Assembly (NCBI RefSeq): GCF_017355365.1
Contig: NZ_JADIJR010000009.1
Location: 56,229 to 120,228, forward strand
DNA length: 64,000 nucleotides
Origin: Microbacterium sp. SD291
GTDB taxonomy: Bacteria; Actinomycetota; Actinomycetes; Actinomycetales; Microbacteriaceae
Direction of reading: 5' to 3'
The translations under genes and the position numbers were made by a program. Numbering within the stretch: the first letter of the stretch is position 1; each line of letters starts with the position of its first letter. Positions 1 to 8,045 of this stretch are shown here, in pieces. The notes beneath the pieces were generated by a model. It saw only the letters and a list, made by a program, of their open reading frames with translations. It searched no databases and had not been told where the DNA came from.

Positions 1-1373
1 TCCTTGTACGTGGTCAGGGTGAGCGCGGTGCCCTCGGGGACGTTGCCGCCTGGCTGCACAGTCTCGACCGTCCCGACCTGGTCGGCGTTCGCCGCGACGG
101 TGTTGCCGACCACGCACTCGGCCAGGAGCCCGGCGTCGACGGCCCTCTGCGCCGCCGCGTCGCACTGCATGCCGACGAGGCCGAGCGCATCGACGTCGAC
201 CATGACCGGATCCGGAGACGGTGGCGGCTCCGTCGCGGTCTCGCTCGGGGTGATGACGGTGCTCGGCGAGCTCGACGGATCGGCACCGTCGTCGCCCTGC
301 TGGGTCAGCGCCCAGATCGTGCCGAGGAGTACGACCAGCAGCAGCGCGATCAGCGCGATCAGCGGCCACGTCCACGCGCTGCGCTTCTTCTTCTCGGTCT
401 CGCCCGCGTCCTGCTCGGTCGGCAGCTGCGCGGTCGTCGGCAGGATGCGGGTCGAGTCCTCGCCCGCGACGCCGGTGAGCATGCGGGTGGCGTCGTCGTC
501 GCCGGCGATCCCGCCGGTCGCGATGGCGGGCACGGCGATCGCGGCGGAGTTCAGATCGCCGCGGCGCAGGGCCTGAGCGGCGCGCGCGACGGTCGCGGAG
601 GAGGAGGGGCGATCGCCCGGCTTCTTGGCGATCATCGCCATCACCAGGTTCTGCACCGGGATCGGCACGGTCGGCTGAAGCGGGGGCGCCTGCTCGTTGA
701 TCTGCGCCATCGCGATCGCGACCTGCGACTCGCCCGTGAAGGGACGCCTGCCCGCGAGGCACTCGTACGCGACGATGCCGAGCGAGTAGGTGTCGGTGGC
801 CGGGGATGCCGGGTGACCGGACGCCTGTTCGGGCGACAGGTACTGCACGGTGCCCATGACCTGACCGGTCGCGGTCAGCGGCACCTGGTCGGCGATGCGC
901 GCGATGCCGAAGTCGGTGATCTTGACGCGACCGTCCGGCGTGATCAGCAGGTTGCCCGGCTTGATGTCACGGTGCACGAGGCCTGCGGCGTGAGCGGCCT
1001 GCAGAGCGGATGCCGTCTGCGCGACGATGTCGAGCGTCTTGTCGGCGCTCAGGGCGCCTTCGCGCTCGAGCACGGTCGAGAGCGCCTCGCCCGGCACGAG
1101 CTCCATGACGAGGAACGCGCTGCCGTTCTCCTCGCCGTAGTCGAAGACGCTGGCGATCCCTTCGTGGTTGACGAGTGCGGCGTGGCGCGCCTCAGCGCGG
1201 AACCGCTCGAGGAACCCGGGGTCCCCCATGTACTCGTCCTTGAGGATCTTGATGGCGACGGTGCGTCCGATGACGTGATCCGTCGCCTCCCACACCTCGC
1301 CCATGCCGCCGATCGCAATACGCGATTGCAGCTCGTAGCGACCACCGAACGACACACCCTGCGTCGGCCTCAT
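1..1373 (-). CDS. Ser/Thr protein kinase, PknA/PknB type with a PASTA-like C-terminus (3' end beyond window)
   Basis: Membrane-anchored Hanks-type kinase. I read it directly from ATG at 1373; the reading frame stays open to base 1, so the C-terminus is missing. The glycine loop is IGGMGEVWEA (about residues 21-30), the ATP lysine is in VAIKIL (K42), the catalytic loop is HRDIKPGN (D136), and DFG is at about 154-156 with an activation loop ending GTVQYLSPEQA. A KKKR stop-transfer and one transmembrane helix (about 350-370) are followed by a Pro/Ser/Thr linker and an extracellular stretch that looks like one PASTA repeat. The start overlaps the pbpA stop as ATGA, so translation is probably coupled. 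In this family the kinase phosphorylates cell-wall and division proteins, reversed by the PstP phosphatase encoded upstream. Its place directly after pbpA fits PknA; the PASTA-like tail is more usual in PknB, so the symbol is left open. Confidence 0.93.
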   Translation of the reverse strand, partial: MRPTQGVSFGGRYELQSRIAIGGMGEVWEATDHVIGRTVAIKILKDEYMGDPGFLERFRAEARHAALVNHEGIASVFDYGEENGSAFLVMELVPGEALSTVLEREGALSADKTLDIVAQTASALQAAHAAGLVHRDIKPGNLLITPDGRVKITDFGIARIADQVPLTATGQVMGTVQYLSPEQASGHPASPATDTYSLGIVAYECLAGRRPFTGESQVAIAMAQINEQAPPLQPTVPIPVQNLVMAMIAKKPGDRPSSSATVARAAQALRRGDLNSAAIAVPAIATGGIAGDDDATRMLTGVAGEDSTRILPTTAQLPTEQDAGETEKKKRSAWTWPLIALIALLLVVLLGTIWALTQQGDDGADPSSSPSTVITPSETATEPPPSPDPVMVDVDALGLVGMQCDAAAQRAVDAGLLAECVVGNTVAANADQVGTVETVQPGGNVPEGTALTLTTYK

Positions 1374-2821
1374 CTGCCCAGCACCGCCTCTATGACCTTC
1401 TTCGCAATCGGAGCGGCGATGGTGTCGCCTGTTCCGGACTGCCCCTGTCCGCCGCCGTCTTCGACGAGGACCGCTACTGCCACAGCCGGGTCGTCCGCCG
1501 GCGCGAAGCCGGTGAACCACAACGTATGCGGCTTGTTCTCGTTCTCTGCAGTACCGGTCTTACCGGCCACGTCGATCCCGTCTATTCTTGCACCCTGGGC
1601 CGCACCCGTAGCGACGCCGGCGACCATGGCGGCGGTCACCTGATCGGCCACCGTCGCGTCCACCGCCCGACCGAACTCGGTGTTCTCGAACGACCGGATC
1701 ACCGACAGGTCGTTGCCGATCACGGCATCCACCATCCGCGGGTTCATCACCACTCCGTCGTTCGCGAGACCGGCCGCCACCATGGCGATCTGCAGGGGGG
1801 TCGCGGTGACCTGCCCCTGGCCGAAGCCGGTCAGTGCCGTCTGCGGGTCGTCGAGCGCCCGGGGGTAACCGGAGGGCGTCGAGGAGAGCGGCGTGTCGAA
1901 GCTCATGTTGAAGCCGAACTTCTCAGCCATCTCGCGGATCGCGGCGTCACCGAGTTCGACGGCGAGTTCCGCCATCGGGATGTTGCAGCTGAGCCGGAGG
2001 GCCTCGGCGATCGTCACGGTGTCGCCGGGTCCGCAGGTGCCGCCCCAGGCGTTGGAGACCGTGTGCGACTGCGTGAGCGCGTAGCGCGCCGGGTTCGGCA
2101 GGGTCGACTCGGGCGTGAAGTCGCCGGACGCGAACGCGGCTGCGGCGACGAGGACCTTGAACGTCGAGCCGGGAGGGTTGAGGTCGCCCGCGATCGCCCG
2201 GTTGTACAGCGGCTTGAGCGGGTCGGTCTCGAGCGCGTCGTACGTCGCGTTCGCGGCATCCGCGTCGTGCGTGGCGAGCAGGTTCGTGTCGAATCCGGGG
2301 GTCGAGACCATCGCGAGGATGCGCCCGGTCTTGGGCTCGATCGCGACGACCGCGCCCTTGAGTCCCTGCAGCGCGTCGAACGCGGCCTGCTGCGCGGCGG
2401 CGTCCAGCGACAGCTCGACGCTGAAGCCGGTCTGCGGCTGGCCGGAGAGGAGCCGCTCCACCTCGGCGAAGAAGGCGTTGGAGCCGGTGCCGGAGAGGTC
2501 GGCGTTCAGGGCCTGTTCGATGCCGGTACGCGAGTCCAGGGCCGCGTTGTAGTACCCGGTGACCGGCGCCCACATCGCGGCATCCGTGTACACCCGCTGG
2601 AAGCTGTACTTGTCGTCGGTCGGCACCGATGAGGCGATCGCGACCCCGTCGACGATGATCGAGCCGCGCTGGATCTCGTAGCTGTCGAGCCGCGTGCGCG
2701 TGTTGTGGGTGTTCTGCGCCAGGGTGTCGGCCTCGACGACCTGGATCCAGCTGGTCGCTGCGAACAGGGACAGGAACATGAACAGCATCACGATGCTGAG
2801 CCTGCGGAGTTCTTTGGTCAT
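1370..2821 (-). CDS. pbpA: Penicillin-binding protein 2 family transpeptidase (PbpA)
   Basis: Class B penicillin-binding protein of 483 aa that cross-links peptidoglycan at septum and poles. It has one N-terminal membrane anchor (about residues 9-25). The transpeptidase domain carries all three active-site motifs: STFK (S219, K222), SCN (S278-N280) and KTGT (K421). I chose ATG at 2821 because the protein then begins MTKELRRLS just before the anchor, and it follows the rodA stop by only 2 nt; the frame stays open further upstream but only as antisense to rodA. Length and order (pstP-rodA-pbpA-kinase) match the actinobacterial arrangement. PbpA presumably pairs with the adjacent SEDS glycosyltransferase as a polymerase/cross-linker couple (inference from the family). 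Confidence 0.95.
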   Translation of the reverse strand: MTKELRRLSIVMLFMFLSLFAATSWIQVVEADTLAQNTHNTRTRLDSYEIQRGSIIVDGVAIASSVPTDDKYSFQRVYTDAAMWAPVTGYYNAALDSRTGIEQALNADLSGTGSNAFFAEVERLLSGQPQTGFSVELSLDAAAQQAAFDALQGLKGAVVAIEPKTGRILAMVSTPGFDTNLLATHDADAANATYDALETDPLKPLYNRAIAGDLNPPGSTFKVLVAAAAFASGDFTPESTLPNPARYALTQSHTVSNAWGGTCGPGDTVTIAEALRLSCNIPMAELAVELGDAAIREMAEKFGFNMSFDTPLSSTPSGYPRALDDPQTALTGFGQGQVTATPLQIAMVAAGLANDGVVMNPRMVDAVIGNDLSVIRSFENTEFGRAVDATVADQVTAAMVAGVATGAAQGARIDGIDVAGKTGTAENENKPHTLWFTGFAPADDPAVAVAVLVEDGGGQGQSGTGDTIAAPIAKKVIEAVLGR

Positions 2822-2823
2822 GG

Positions 2824-4209
2824 CTACCCGATCACCGTCCTCGGCTGACGGCGCACGCCGTCGGAGATTCGCAGCAGCAGCGCCACGATGAGCCAGTTGG
2901 CGACGAGCGACGATCCGCCGGCCGCGAGGAACGGGGTCGTCAGGCCGGTGAGGGGGATGACGCGGGTCACGCCGCCGACCATGATGAACACCTGCAGCGC
3001 GATCGTGAACGACAGGCCCGTCGCCAGCAGCTTGCCGAAGTCGTCCTGTCCCGCGAGCCCGATGCGCATGCCGCGGCTGACGAACACCATGTACAGGCAG
3101 AGGATGGCGAACAGCCCGATCAGGCCGATCTCCTCGCCGAGGCTCGGGATGATGTAGTCGCTGTGCGCGAGGGGTGTGATGTCGGGCCGTCCCTGGCCCC
3201 AGCCGGTGCCGATGAGCCCGCCGTGGGCGAGACCGAAGATGCCCTCGACGAGCTGGTAGCTGCCGCCGTCGCGCTCGATGATCTCGGGGTTGAAGGCGTC
3301 GAGCCAGTTGGTGAAGCGCCCCTGCACGTAGCTGAGGATCTGCGTCGCCGCGAGCACGCCGGCGACGACCAGCGTGAGGCCGATCAGCACCCAGCTGGTC
3401 TTGCCGGTGGCGACGTAGAGCATCGCGACGAACATGCCGAAGATCAGGGTTCCGGTGCCGAGGTCGCGCTGGATCACGATGATGCCGAGCGAGATCGCCC
3501 ACACCACGAGCACGGGTCCGAGCTCGCGCATGCGCGGCCAGGTGATGCCGGCGAACTTCGTGCCGACGGAGGTCAGACTCTCTCGGGTGCGCACGAGGTA
3601 CCCGGCGAAGAATATCGCCAGGCAGATCTTCGCGAGCTCGCCCGGCTGGAACGCGAACATGCCGCCGAGCGACACCCACACCTGCGCGTTGGCGTCGGGG
3701 ATGCGAAGGCCGGGCACGAACGGCAGGATCAGCAGCAGGATGCCGGACAGCCCGAAGATGTAGGTGTACCGGAACAGCACCCGGTAGTTGCGGAGCAGGA
3801 TCACCAGCGTGATCGCGCCGGCCAGCGAGATCGCCGTCCAGGCCAGCTGCTTCGTGGAGTACGCGTCCCAGCCGGTCAGCGCCTCGGCGATGTCGATCCG
3901 GTAGATCATCGCGATCCCGAGACCGGTGAGCAGGGTCGCGATCGGCAGCACGAACGGGTCGGCGTCGGATGCCACGACCCGCAGCACGAAGTGCAGGGCG
4001 AACGCGAGCACGGCGAGTCCGCCGCCGATCGCGAGGATCATCGGGTCGATCAGGCCGAGCGCGCCGAGCTGCACCAGGGTGAGGGCGGCGCCGCTGATGA
4101 CGGTGGCGAACAGGAGCAGCCAGAACTCGCGGTTGCGCTGCGTCTGCGGCATCCGCATCTTCCTGAGGGCCTTGATGACACTGGTGTCGGCCGTGACGTC
4201 GGTGCTCAT
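2824..4209 (-). CDS. rodA: SEDS-family peptidoglycan glycosyltransferase (RodA/FtsW)
   Basis: 461-aa polytopic membrane protein of the FtsW/RodA/SpoVE family, the lipid II polymerase of elongation or division. About eleven hydrophobic segments are visible from residue 30 on. Family features include QRDLGTGTLIFGMF in the middle and GLTTPFLAAGGSSLVANW near the C-terminus. The ATG at 4209 overlaps the pstP stop (ATGA). Position next to pbpA favours RodA over FtsW, but the families are close and the assignment rests on gene order. Confidence 0.94.
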   Translation of the reverse strand: MSTDVTADTSVIKALRKMRMPQTQRNREFWLLLFATVISGAALTLVQLGALGLIDPMILAIGGGLAVLAFALHFVLRVVASDADPFVLPIATLLTGLGIAMIYRIDIAEALTGWDAYSTKQLAWTAISLAGAITLVILLRNYRVLFRYTYIFGLSGILLLILPFVPGLRIPDANAQVWVSLGGMFAFQPGELAKICLAIFFAGYLVRTRESLTSVGTKFAGITWPRMRELGPVLVVWAISLGIIVIQRDLGTGTLIFGMFVAMLYVATGKTSWVLIGLTLVVAGVLAATQILSYVQGRFTNWLDAFNPEIIERDGGSYQLVEGIFGLAHGGLIGTGWGQGRPDITPLAHSDYIIPSLGEEIGLIGLFAILCLYMVFVSRGMRIGLAGQDDFGKLLATGLSFTIALQVFIMVGGVTRVIPLTGLTTPFLAAGGSSLVANWLIVALLLRISDGVRRQPRTVIG

Positions 4210-5522
4210 CCGGCATCTCCCGTCGGGGTCGGGAGGGGCGTCGGCAGAGGGGTCGGCAGCGGGGTCGGCAACGGGGTCTGCTCGCCGGTGACCGCGTCGG
4301 CGCCGGCCTGCAGCCGCACCACGATCGCCTCGGCGTCGGCCAGGGACCGCGCCGTGATCGTGCGCTCCACGGAGTTGCGCTGGTACGGGGGCAGGTCGGC
4401 GAGCAGGATGTCGGTGTCACGCAGCGGCGTGGACAGGGTGATCGGGCCGATGTTCTGCTGCACGCCCTGGAAGATCACCGCGCTGTCCTCGTCGGCGCCG
4501 ATGAAATAGCGGGTCTGGGTCCAGCTGTACGCCGCGAAGCCGGCGAACGCGAGGGTCGCGATCACGAGGAGCATCGCCGCGATCCAGCCGAGCCGGCGCC
4601 GCTTGGCACGGCGGCGGTCCTCCTCGATGAGCTCCTCGAGGTACTCGGGGGCGGGCTCGAAGTGGCTCGGCTCGTTCGCGGCCTGGCGCACGGGGTGCAG
4701 CCAGTTGCCGCGGGTCGTGCGCACCGGCGGCACCGTGATGTTCTCGGGGTTCGAGGCGGAGCCGACGATGGTCGCGGTGCCGGAGTGCAGCGCGTGCTGG
4801 CCGCCGACGTCCACCAGGACGATCGTGACGTTGTCGGGCGCGCCGCCGTCGAGCGCCTGCTTGAGCAGGTTGTCGGTCGTGCGGCCGGGGGCGAGGCCCA
4901 GCCGGAACGCCTTCAGGATGTGCGTCTCGTCGACGACGCCGGAGAGCCCGTCGGAGCACAGCAGCCAGCGGTCGCCCGGCTGGGTGTGCATCACGAACAT
5001 GTCGAGCTCCGGATCGGAGTCCATGTCGCTGAGCACGCGCATCAGCACCGAGCGGCGCGGGTGGTACCTGGCCTCCTCCGGCGTGATGCGGCCGGAGTCG
5101 ACGAGCCGCTGCACGAAGGTGTGGTCGGCGGTGATCTGGGTGAGCGCGTCGTCGCGGTAGAGATAGATGCGCGAGTCGCCGATGTGGCCGATGACCGCGT
5201 AGTCGTCGACCATGATGATGGCGCTGAGCGTGGTGCCGAGACCGGCGAGCTCCGGGCGCTCCCTGGCGGCGCGGATCAGGTCGCCGGCGGCGGTGGTGGC
5301 CGCGGCCTGCAGCGACGCCTGTGCGTCGTCCGTCGACGAGTAGGGCTGGTCGAGTGGCTCCATCCGGTGGATCGCGATGCTCGAGGCGACGTCGCCGCCC
5401 GCGTGGCCGCCCATGCCGTCGGCGACGACGAACAGGTTCGCGCCGGAGTAACCGGAGTCCTGGTTGTTGGAGCGGACCTTCCCGGTGTGGGAGATCGCGG
5501 CGCTCGAGCCCTCGAAGACCAT
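4206..5522 (-). CDS. pstP: PP2C-family Ser/Thr phosphatase (PstP)
   Basis: 438-aa membrane-anchored PPM/PP2C phosphatase that removes phosphate from the Hanks kinases and their targets. Metal-binding motifs are present in order: DSG and VADGMGGHAGGDVAS near the N-terminus, GDSRIYL (about 120), SDGLSG (about 195) and PDNVTIVLV (about 230). A single transmembrane helix (about 310-332) follows a run of arginines and lysines, leaving a short extracellular tail. That tail ends in a proline/threonine repeat (PLPT repeated four times, bases about 4215-4275), an odd low-complexity extension. It is the third gene of the operon that starts at fhaA; 7 nt separate it from fhaB. Confidence 0.95.
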   Translation of the reverse strand: MVFEGSSAAISHTGKVRSNNQDSGYSGANLFVVADGMGGHAGGDVASSIAIHRMEPLDQPYSSTDDAQASLQAAATTAAGDLIRAARERPELAGLGTTLSAIIMVDDYAVIGHIGDSRIYLYRDDALTQITADHTFVQRLVDSGRITPEEARYHPRRSVLMRVLSDMDSDPELDMFVMHTQPGDRWLLCSDGLSGVVDETHILKAFRLGLAPGRTTDNLLKQALDGGAPDNVTIVLVDVGGQHALHSGTATIVGSASNPENITVPPVRTTRGNWLHPVRQAANEPSHFEPAPEYLEELIEEDRRRAKRRRLGWIAAMLLVIATLAFAGFAAYSWTQTRYFIGADEDSAVIFQGVQQNIGPITLSTPLRDTDILLADLPPYQRNSVERTITARSLADAEAIVVRLQAGADAVTGEQTPLPTPLPTPLPTPLPTPTGDAG

Positions 5523-5529
5523 GCCGGCG

Positions 5530-6051
5530 TCAGGCTCGCAGCTCGAAGGTCGTGGCGCCCACCTTGATCGGGCTGCCGAGCGAGAGCGCGACGGGGCCGC
5601 CGGTCACCCGCTGGCCTGCGACGAACGTGCCGTTGGTGGAGTCGAGATCCTGGATGGCCCAGCTGTCGCCGCGCAGCAGCAGGCGCGCGTGGTGGCTGGA
5701 GGTGTAGTCGTCGCGGATCACGAGCGTCGACTCGCTGGAGCGGCCGATCGTCAGGGACTCGCCGCCGAGCGGGAGCTCGAGTCCGGCCTTGGGTCCGGAG
5801 GTGATCACGAGCTTCTTGGCGGTCGCGATCGTGGCGGGGCCGGTGTGCGCTGGCTTCGCGGATGCCGGCTTCGCCGCGGGCGCTGCGGGAGCCGCGACGG
5901 GGGCGGCGGCCGCCTCGGCGGGGAGCTTGCGCACCTTCACGCCGAACAGGTCGGCGCGCAGCGAGTAGACGACGCCGAACACGAAGAACCACAGCAGCAG
6001 GAGGAATCCGACGCGCAGCAGGAGGAGGACGAGCTCGCTGGGGGTGCTCAT
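5530..6051 (-). CDS. fhaB: FHA-domain protein FhaB (FipA-like)
   Basis: 173-aa protein with an N-terminal membrane helix (about residues 8-28), an Ala/Pro-rich linker (about 45-75) and a C-terminal forkhead-associated domain (about 85-165). FHA core residues are visible: TIGRSSESTL, SSHHA and DLDSTNGTFV. FHA domains bind phosphothreonine; in mycobacteria this position is taken by FhaB/FipA, a partner of FtsZ/FtsQ and a kinase substrate. ATG at 6051 overlaps the fhaA stop (ATGA). The frame is open further upstream but there it runs antiparallel to FHA coding sequence of fhaA, so the shorter start is preferred. Confidence 0.92.
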   Translation of the reverse strand: MSTPSELVLLLLRVGFLLLLWFFVFGVVYSLRADLFGVKVRKLPAEAAAAPVAAPAAPAAKPASAKPAHTGPATIATAKKLVITSGPKAGLELPLGGESLTIGRSSESTLVIRDDYTSSHHARLLLRGDSWAIQDLDSTNGTFVAGQRVTGGPVALSLGSPIKVGATTFELRA

Positions 6052-6776
6052 GAGATGGCTCCGAACGCGCGGGTCGCATCGTCGTCGCGAGGCGGGGCCG
6101 GGCGGAAGGGTGCCGCGACCGGGATGATCTTGAACACGAGGTCGGTGCGGCCGATCGTGAGCGTGGTGTCGCTCGGGAGGGATGCCTCGCGGAGCTTCTG
6201 CCCGTTCACCTTGGTGCCGTTGGTCGAGCCGAGGTCGCGCATCATGGCGCGCTCGCCGTCCCACAGGACCTCGACGTGCTTGCGGCTGGACCCGGCATCC
6301 GCGATCGTGATGTCGGCATCCGATCCGCGCCCGATCACGGTGCGCGCGCGGGTGAGCGAGTGACGGCGCCCGTCGACGTCGATCACGGCCTGCCAGCTGA
6401 CCCTGCCCTCGACAGTGCCCGAGTTCACGTGAACGGTGCCGGTGGCGACCTTCTCGTCCGGTTCGAGCGAGATCGAGAGGGGCCCGGCGAAGCTGTAGCC
6501 CTGCGCCTTGGCGTGGGTGTTCAGCAGCGCGTGCAGCTCGTCGGTGAGGGCGCCGCCGAGTCCGCGCATCCGCTCCGCGTCGTCGGTGCTGAGACGCACC
6601 ACGTAGTTGTTGGGCGCGATGATGCGGTCGCGGCTCACCACAGCCGCCTTGGTATCGGTCTCCCGCCGCAGGGCGGAGGCGATCTCCACGGGCTGGATGC
6701 CGCTGCGGAAGGTCTTCGCGAAGGCGCTGTTCACAGCGCGCTCGAGACCCTTCTCAAAGCTGTCAAGTAGTCCCAC
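6048..6776 (-). CDS. fhaA: FHA-domain protein FhaA (DUF3662 + FHA)
   Basis: 242-aa protein opening the division-signalling operon. Residues 1-120 match the DUF3662 domain (start VGLLDSFEKGLERAVNSAF); residues about 150-228 form an FHA domain with TVIGRGSDADI, SRKHVEV and DLGSTNGTKVNG. Mycobacterial FhaA is about 520 aa with a long disordered middle; here that linker is reduced to a few residues. I chose GTG at 6776 because AGAGGAG sits 5-6 nt upstream and the homologous N-terminus starts there. FhaA binds phosphorylated MviN and kinases in mycobacteria; a similar scaffold role is inferred here. Confidence 0.93.
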   Translation of the reverse strand: MGLLDSFEKGLERAVNSAFAKTFRSGIQPVEIASALRRETDTKAAVVSRDRIIAPNNYVVRLSTDDAERMRGLGGALTDELHALLNTHAKAQGYSFAGPLSISLEPDEKVATGTVHVNSGTVEGRVSWQAVIDVDGRRHSLTRARTVIGRGSDADITIADAGSSRKHVEVLWDGERAMMRDLGSTNGTKVNGQKLREASLPSDTTLTIGRTDLVFKIIPVAAPFRPAPPRDDDATRAFGAIS

Positions 6777-6808
6777 TGGGCTCCTCTGGCATGCCGACCG
6801 GTGGGTAC

Positions 6809-6814
6809 ATCGTA
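6809..6814 (-). promoter_or_regulatory. Candidate -10 box of the fhaA-fhaB-pstP-rodA-pbpA-kinase operon
   Basis: TACGAT on the minus strand, 32 nt before the fhaA GTG, which gives a leader of about 25 nt containing the ribosome-binding site. No convincing -35 hexamer is seen at 16-18 nt. Supported only by position and the A2/T6 -10 pattern. Confidence 0.35.
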
Positions 6815-6932
6815 GCCAGGTGTCCTGGGTGAACGCCCTCCTGCGGCGGTATTGCAGGGATCGGGGCTGATGCGGCGGCGGGCGAAACGCGTGATATCCT
6901 CGAAAAGTTGAGTTCTTCGGAGCGAGACGCTC

Positions 6933-7015
6933 GCGCGAGTGGCGGAATGGTAGACGCGCTGGCTTCAGGTGCCAGTGTTCGCAAGGACGTGGGGGTTCGA
7001 GTCCCCCCTCGCGCA
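6933..7015 (+). tRNA. tRNA-Leu(CAG)
   Basis: A class II tRNA cloverleaf can be drawn by eye. The acceptor stem is GCGCGAG/CTCGCGC with discriminator A7015, the anticodon stem is CTGGC/GCCAG with loop TTCAGGT (anticodon CAG at 6966-6968), a long variable arm follows, and the T arm carries GGTTCGAGTCC. The CCA end is not encoded. It reads CUG, the main leucine codon of high-GC genomes. A TATCCT box at 6895-6900 could be its -10. Confidence 0.96.
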
Positions 7016-7022
7016 CAGTGAC

Positions 7023-7054
7023 AAGAAGGCCCGGTCTGATGACCGGGCCTTCTT
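7023..7054. terminator. Rho-independent terminator after tRNA-Leu
   Basis: Perfect 14-bp inverted repeat (7023-7036 with 7041-7054) around a TGAT loop; the descending arm ends in CTTCTT. It starts 8 nt after the tRNA, so it is its terminator. Confidence 0.85.
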
Positions 7055-7091
7055 CGTGTGTGCGTCCATCCCCGTCGCTAGGGTGAGGAAC

Positions 7092-7646
7092 GTGACCGAC
7101 TCCGCCGCCACCCTCATCGCCGCCGTCATCGCGGCCGGCGTCGCCGGACTGGGACTCGTCTGGTCGATCGTCAGCTTCCTGATGATGAGGCACAGTCAGC
7201 GCGCCGCCGAGGCGCGCCAGGAGTGGGCGCGGAGGTACCAGCAGGCCCTCGCCCAGGCGCTCAGCGCGGACGCGCGGGAGGCCGCGGCCGGCCTCGTCCT
7301 CATCGGCACCCTCTCCCGAGCCGAATGGGCGACGGACGAGGATCGTGCCACGGCTGCGAGCGTGCTGGCCTCCCTGTCGCCGGCGCCGGGGAGCACGGCG
7401 TCCGAGGTGCGCAGCACCGTGATCGGCGGGATCGGCGACCGGGATGTCGCGAGCGAGCTGGAGCACGCGTCATCCGGGCCGAAGGGCAGGTTCGAGGTGT
7501 ACCGCGACGGGGCCGGTGCGCATCGATGGCGTCTGACCGCGGCCGACGGCGAGGTGCTTGCGGAAAGCGGAGGCCATCCGACTGAGAACGCGGCGCTGCA
7601 GGCGCTGCAGCTCGTGCGCCGTGAGCTGGGCGGCGTCGAACCGTGA
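7092..7646 (+). CDS. Membrane protein with C-terminal YegP/DUF1508-like domain
   Basis: 184 aa of unknown function. One transmembrane helix lies near the N-terminus (about residues 6-28), followed by a charged helical region with Arg/Glu/Gln (about 30-60). The last 50 residues (GRFEVYRDGAGAHRWRLTAA, DGEVLAESGG, ENAALQAL) resemble the DUF1508/YegP fold, a small beta-alpha unit usually found as a tandem pair. GTG at 7092 is chosen because GAGGAA lies just upstream, although the spacing is short; an in-frame GTG at 7083 is an alternative. It stands alone on the plus strand after the tRNA terminator. Confidence 0.75.
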   Translation: MTDSAATLIAAVIAAGVAGLGLVWSIVSFLMMRHSQRAAEARQEWARRYQQALAQALSADAREAAAGLVLIGTLSRAEWATDEDRATAASVLASLSPAPGSTASEVRSTVIGGIGDRDVASELEHASSGPKGRFEVYRDGAGAHRWRLTAADGEVLAESGGHPTENAALQALQLVRRELGGVEP

Positions 7647-7808
7647 GCTTCTGCGCGGCGCTGCGCGGACCATCGGCGGGGCTGGCCTGACGCGATAGCG
7701 CCGCGGGCTACCCCGCCGGTCCGCTCCTGTCAACGCCCGTGCGCACCGGACGGGGCGGACGGATGCTGAAGGCTCACCGCCGTGACAGGAGCACTGACAG
7801 GAGCACCC

Positions 7809-8039
7809 ATGTCGAATCCGGACGCATTCGTCAACAGCCAGGCCCCTCTGCCCGACCTGCCCGCCCAGGACTTCTCCGACGAGACGCTCCCGGCGGATGC
7901 CGAGCAGCCGGAGACGCAGGGTGAGGAGCCGCAGGAGGCCGAGCTCGGGGAGGACGGCCAGGGGGATCTCGGGCCGGAGGGCGAACCAGATCTCCCCGTC
8001 ACCGATCCCCCGGAGGACCTCCGCGACACCGTCGAGTGA
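7809..8039 (+). CDS. Small acidic hypothetical protein
   Basis: 76 aa, very rich in Glu, Asp, Pro and Gln, with no hydrophobic segment and no recognised domain. ATG at 7809 has AGGAG 7-8 nt upstream. The 12 bp TGACAGGAGCAC is duplicated in tandem just before it (7783-7806), so the ribosome-binding site is present twice; an in-frame GTG at 7782 could add nine residues. Support is the strong start signal and coding-like composition. It converges on the ROK regulator, with only 6 nt between stops. Confidence 0.55.
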   Translation: MSNPDAFVNSQAPLPDLPAQDFSDETLPADAEQPETQGEEPQEAELGEDGQGDLGPEGEPDLPVTDPPEDLRDTVE

Positions 8040-8045
8040 CGCCGC

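Noticed and set aside
2822..4420. Extension of the pbpA frame upstream to a 1016-codon protein.
   Set aside because: The upstream part runs through rodA coding sequence in another frame; the ATG at 2821 directly before the membrane anchor is the sensible start.
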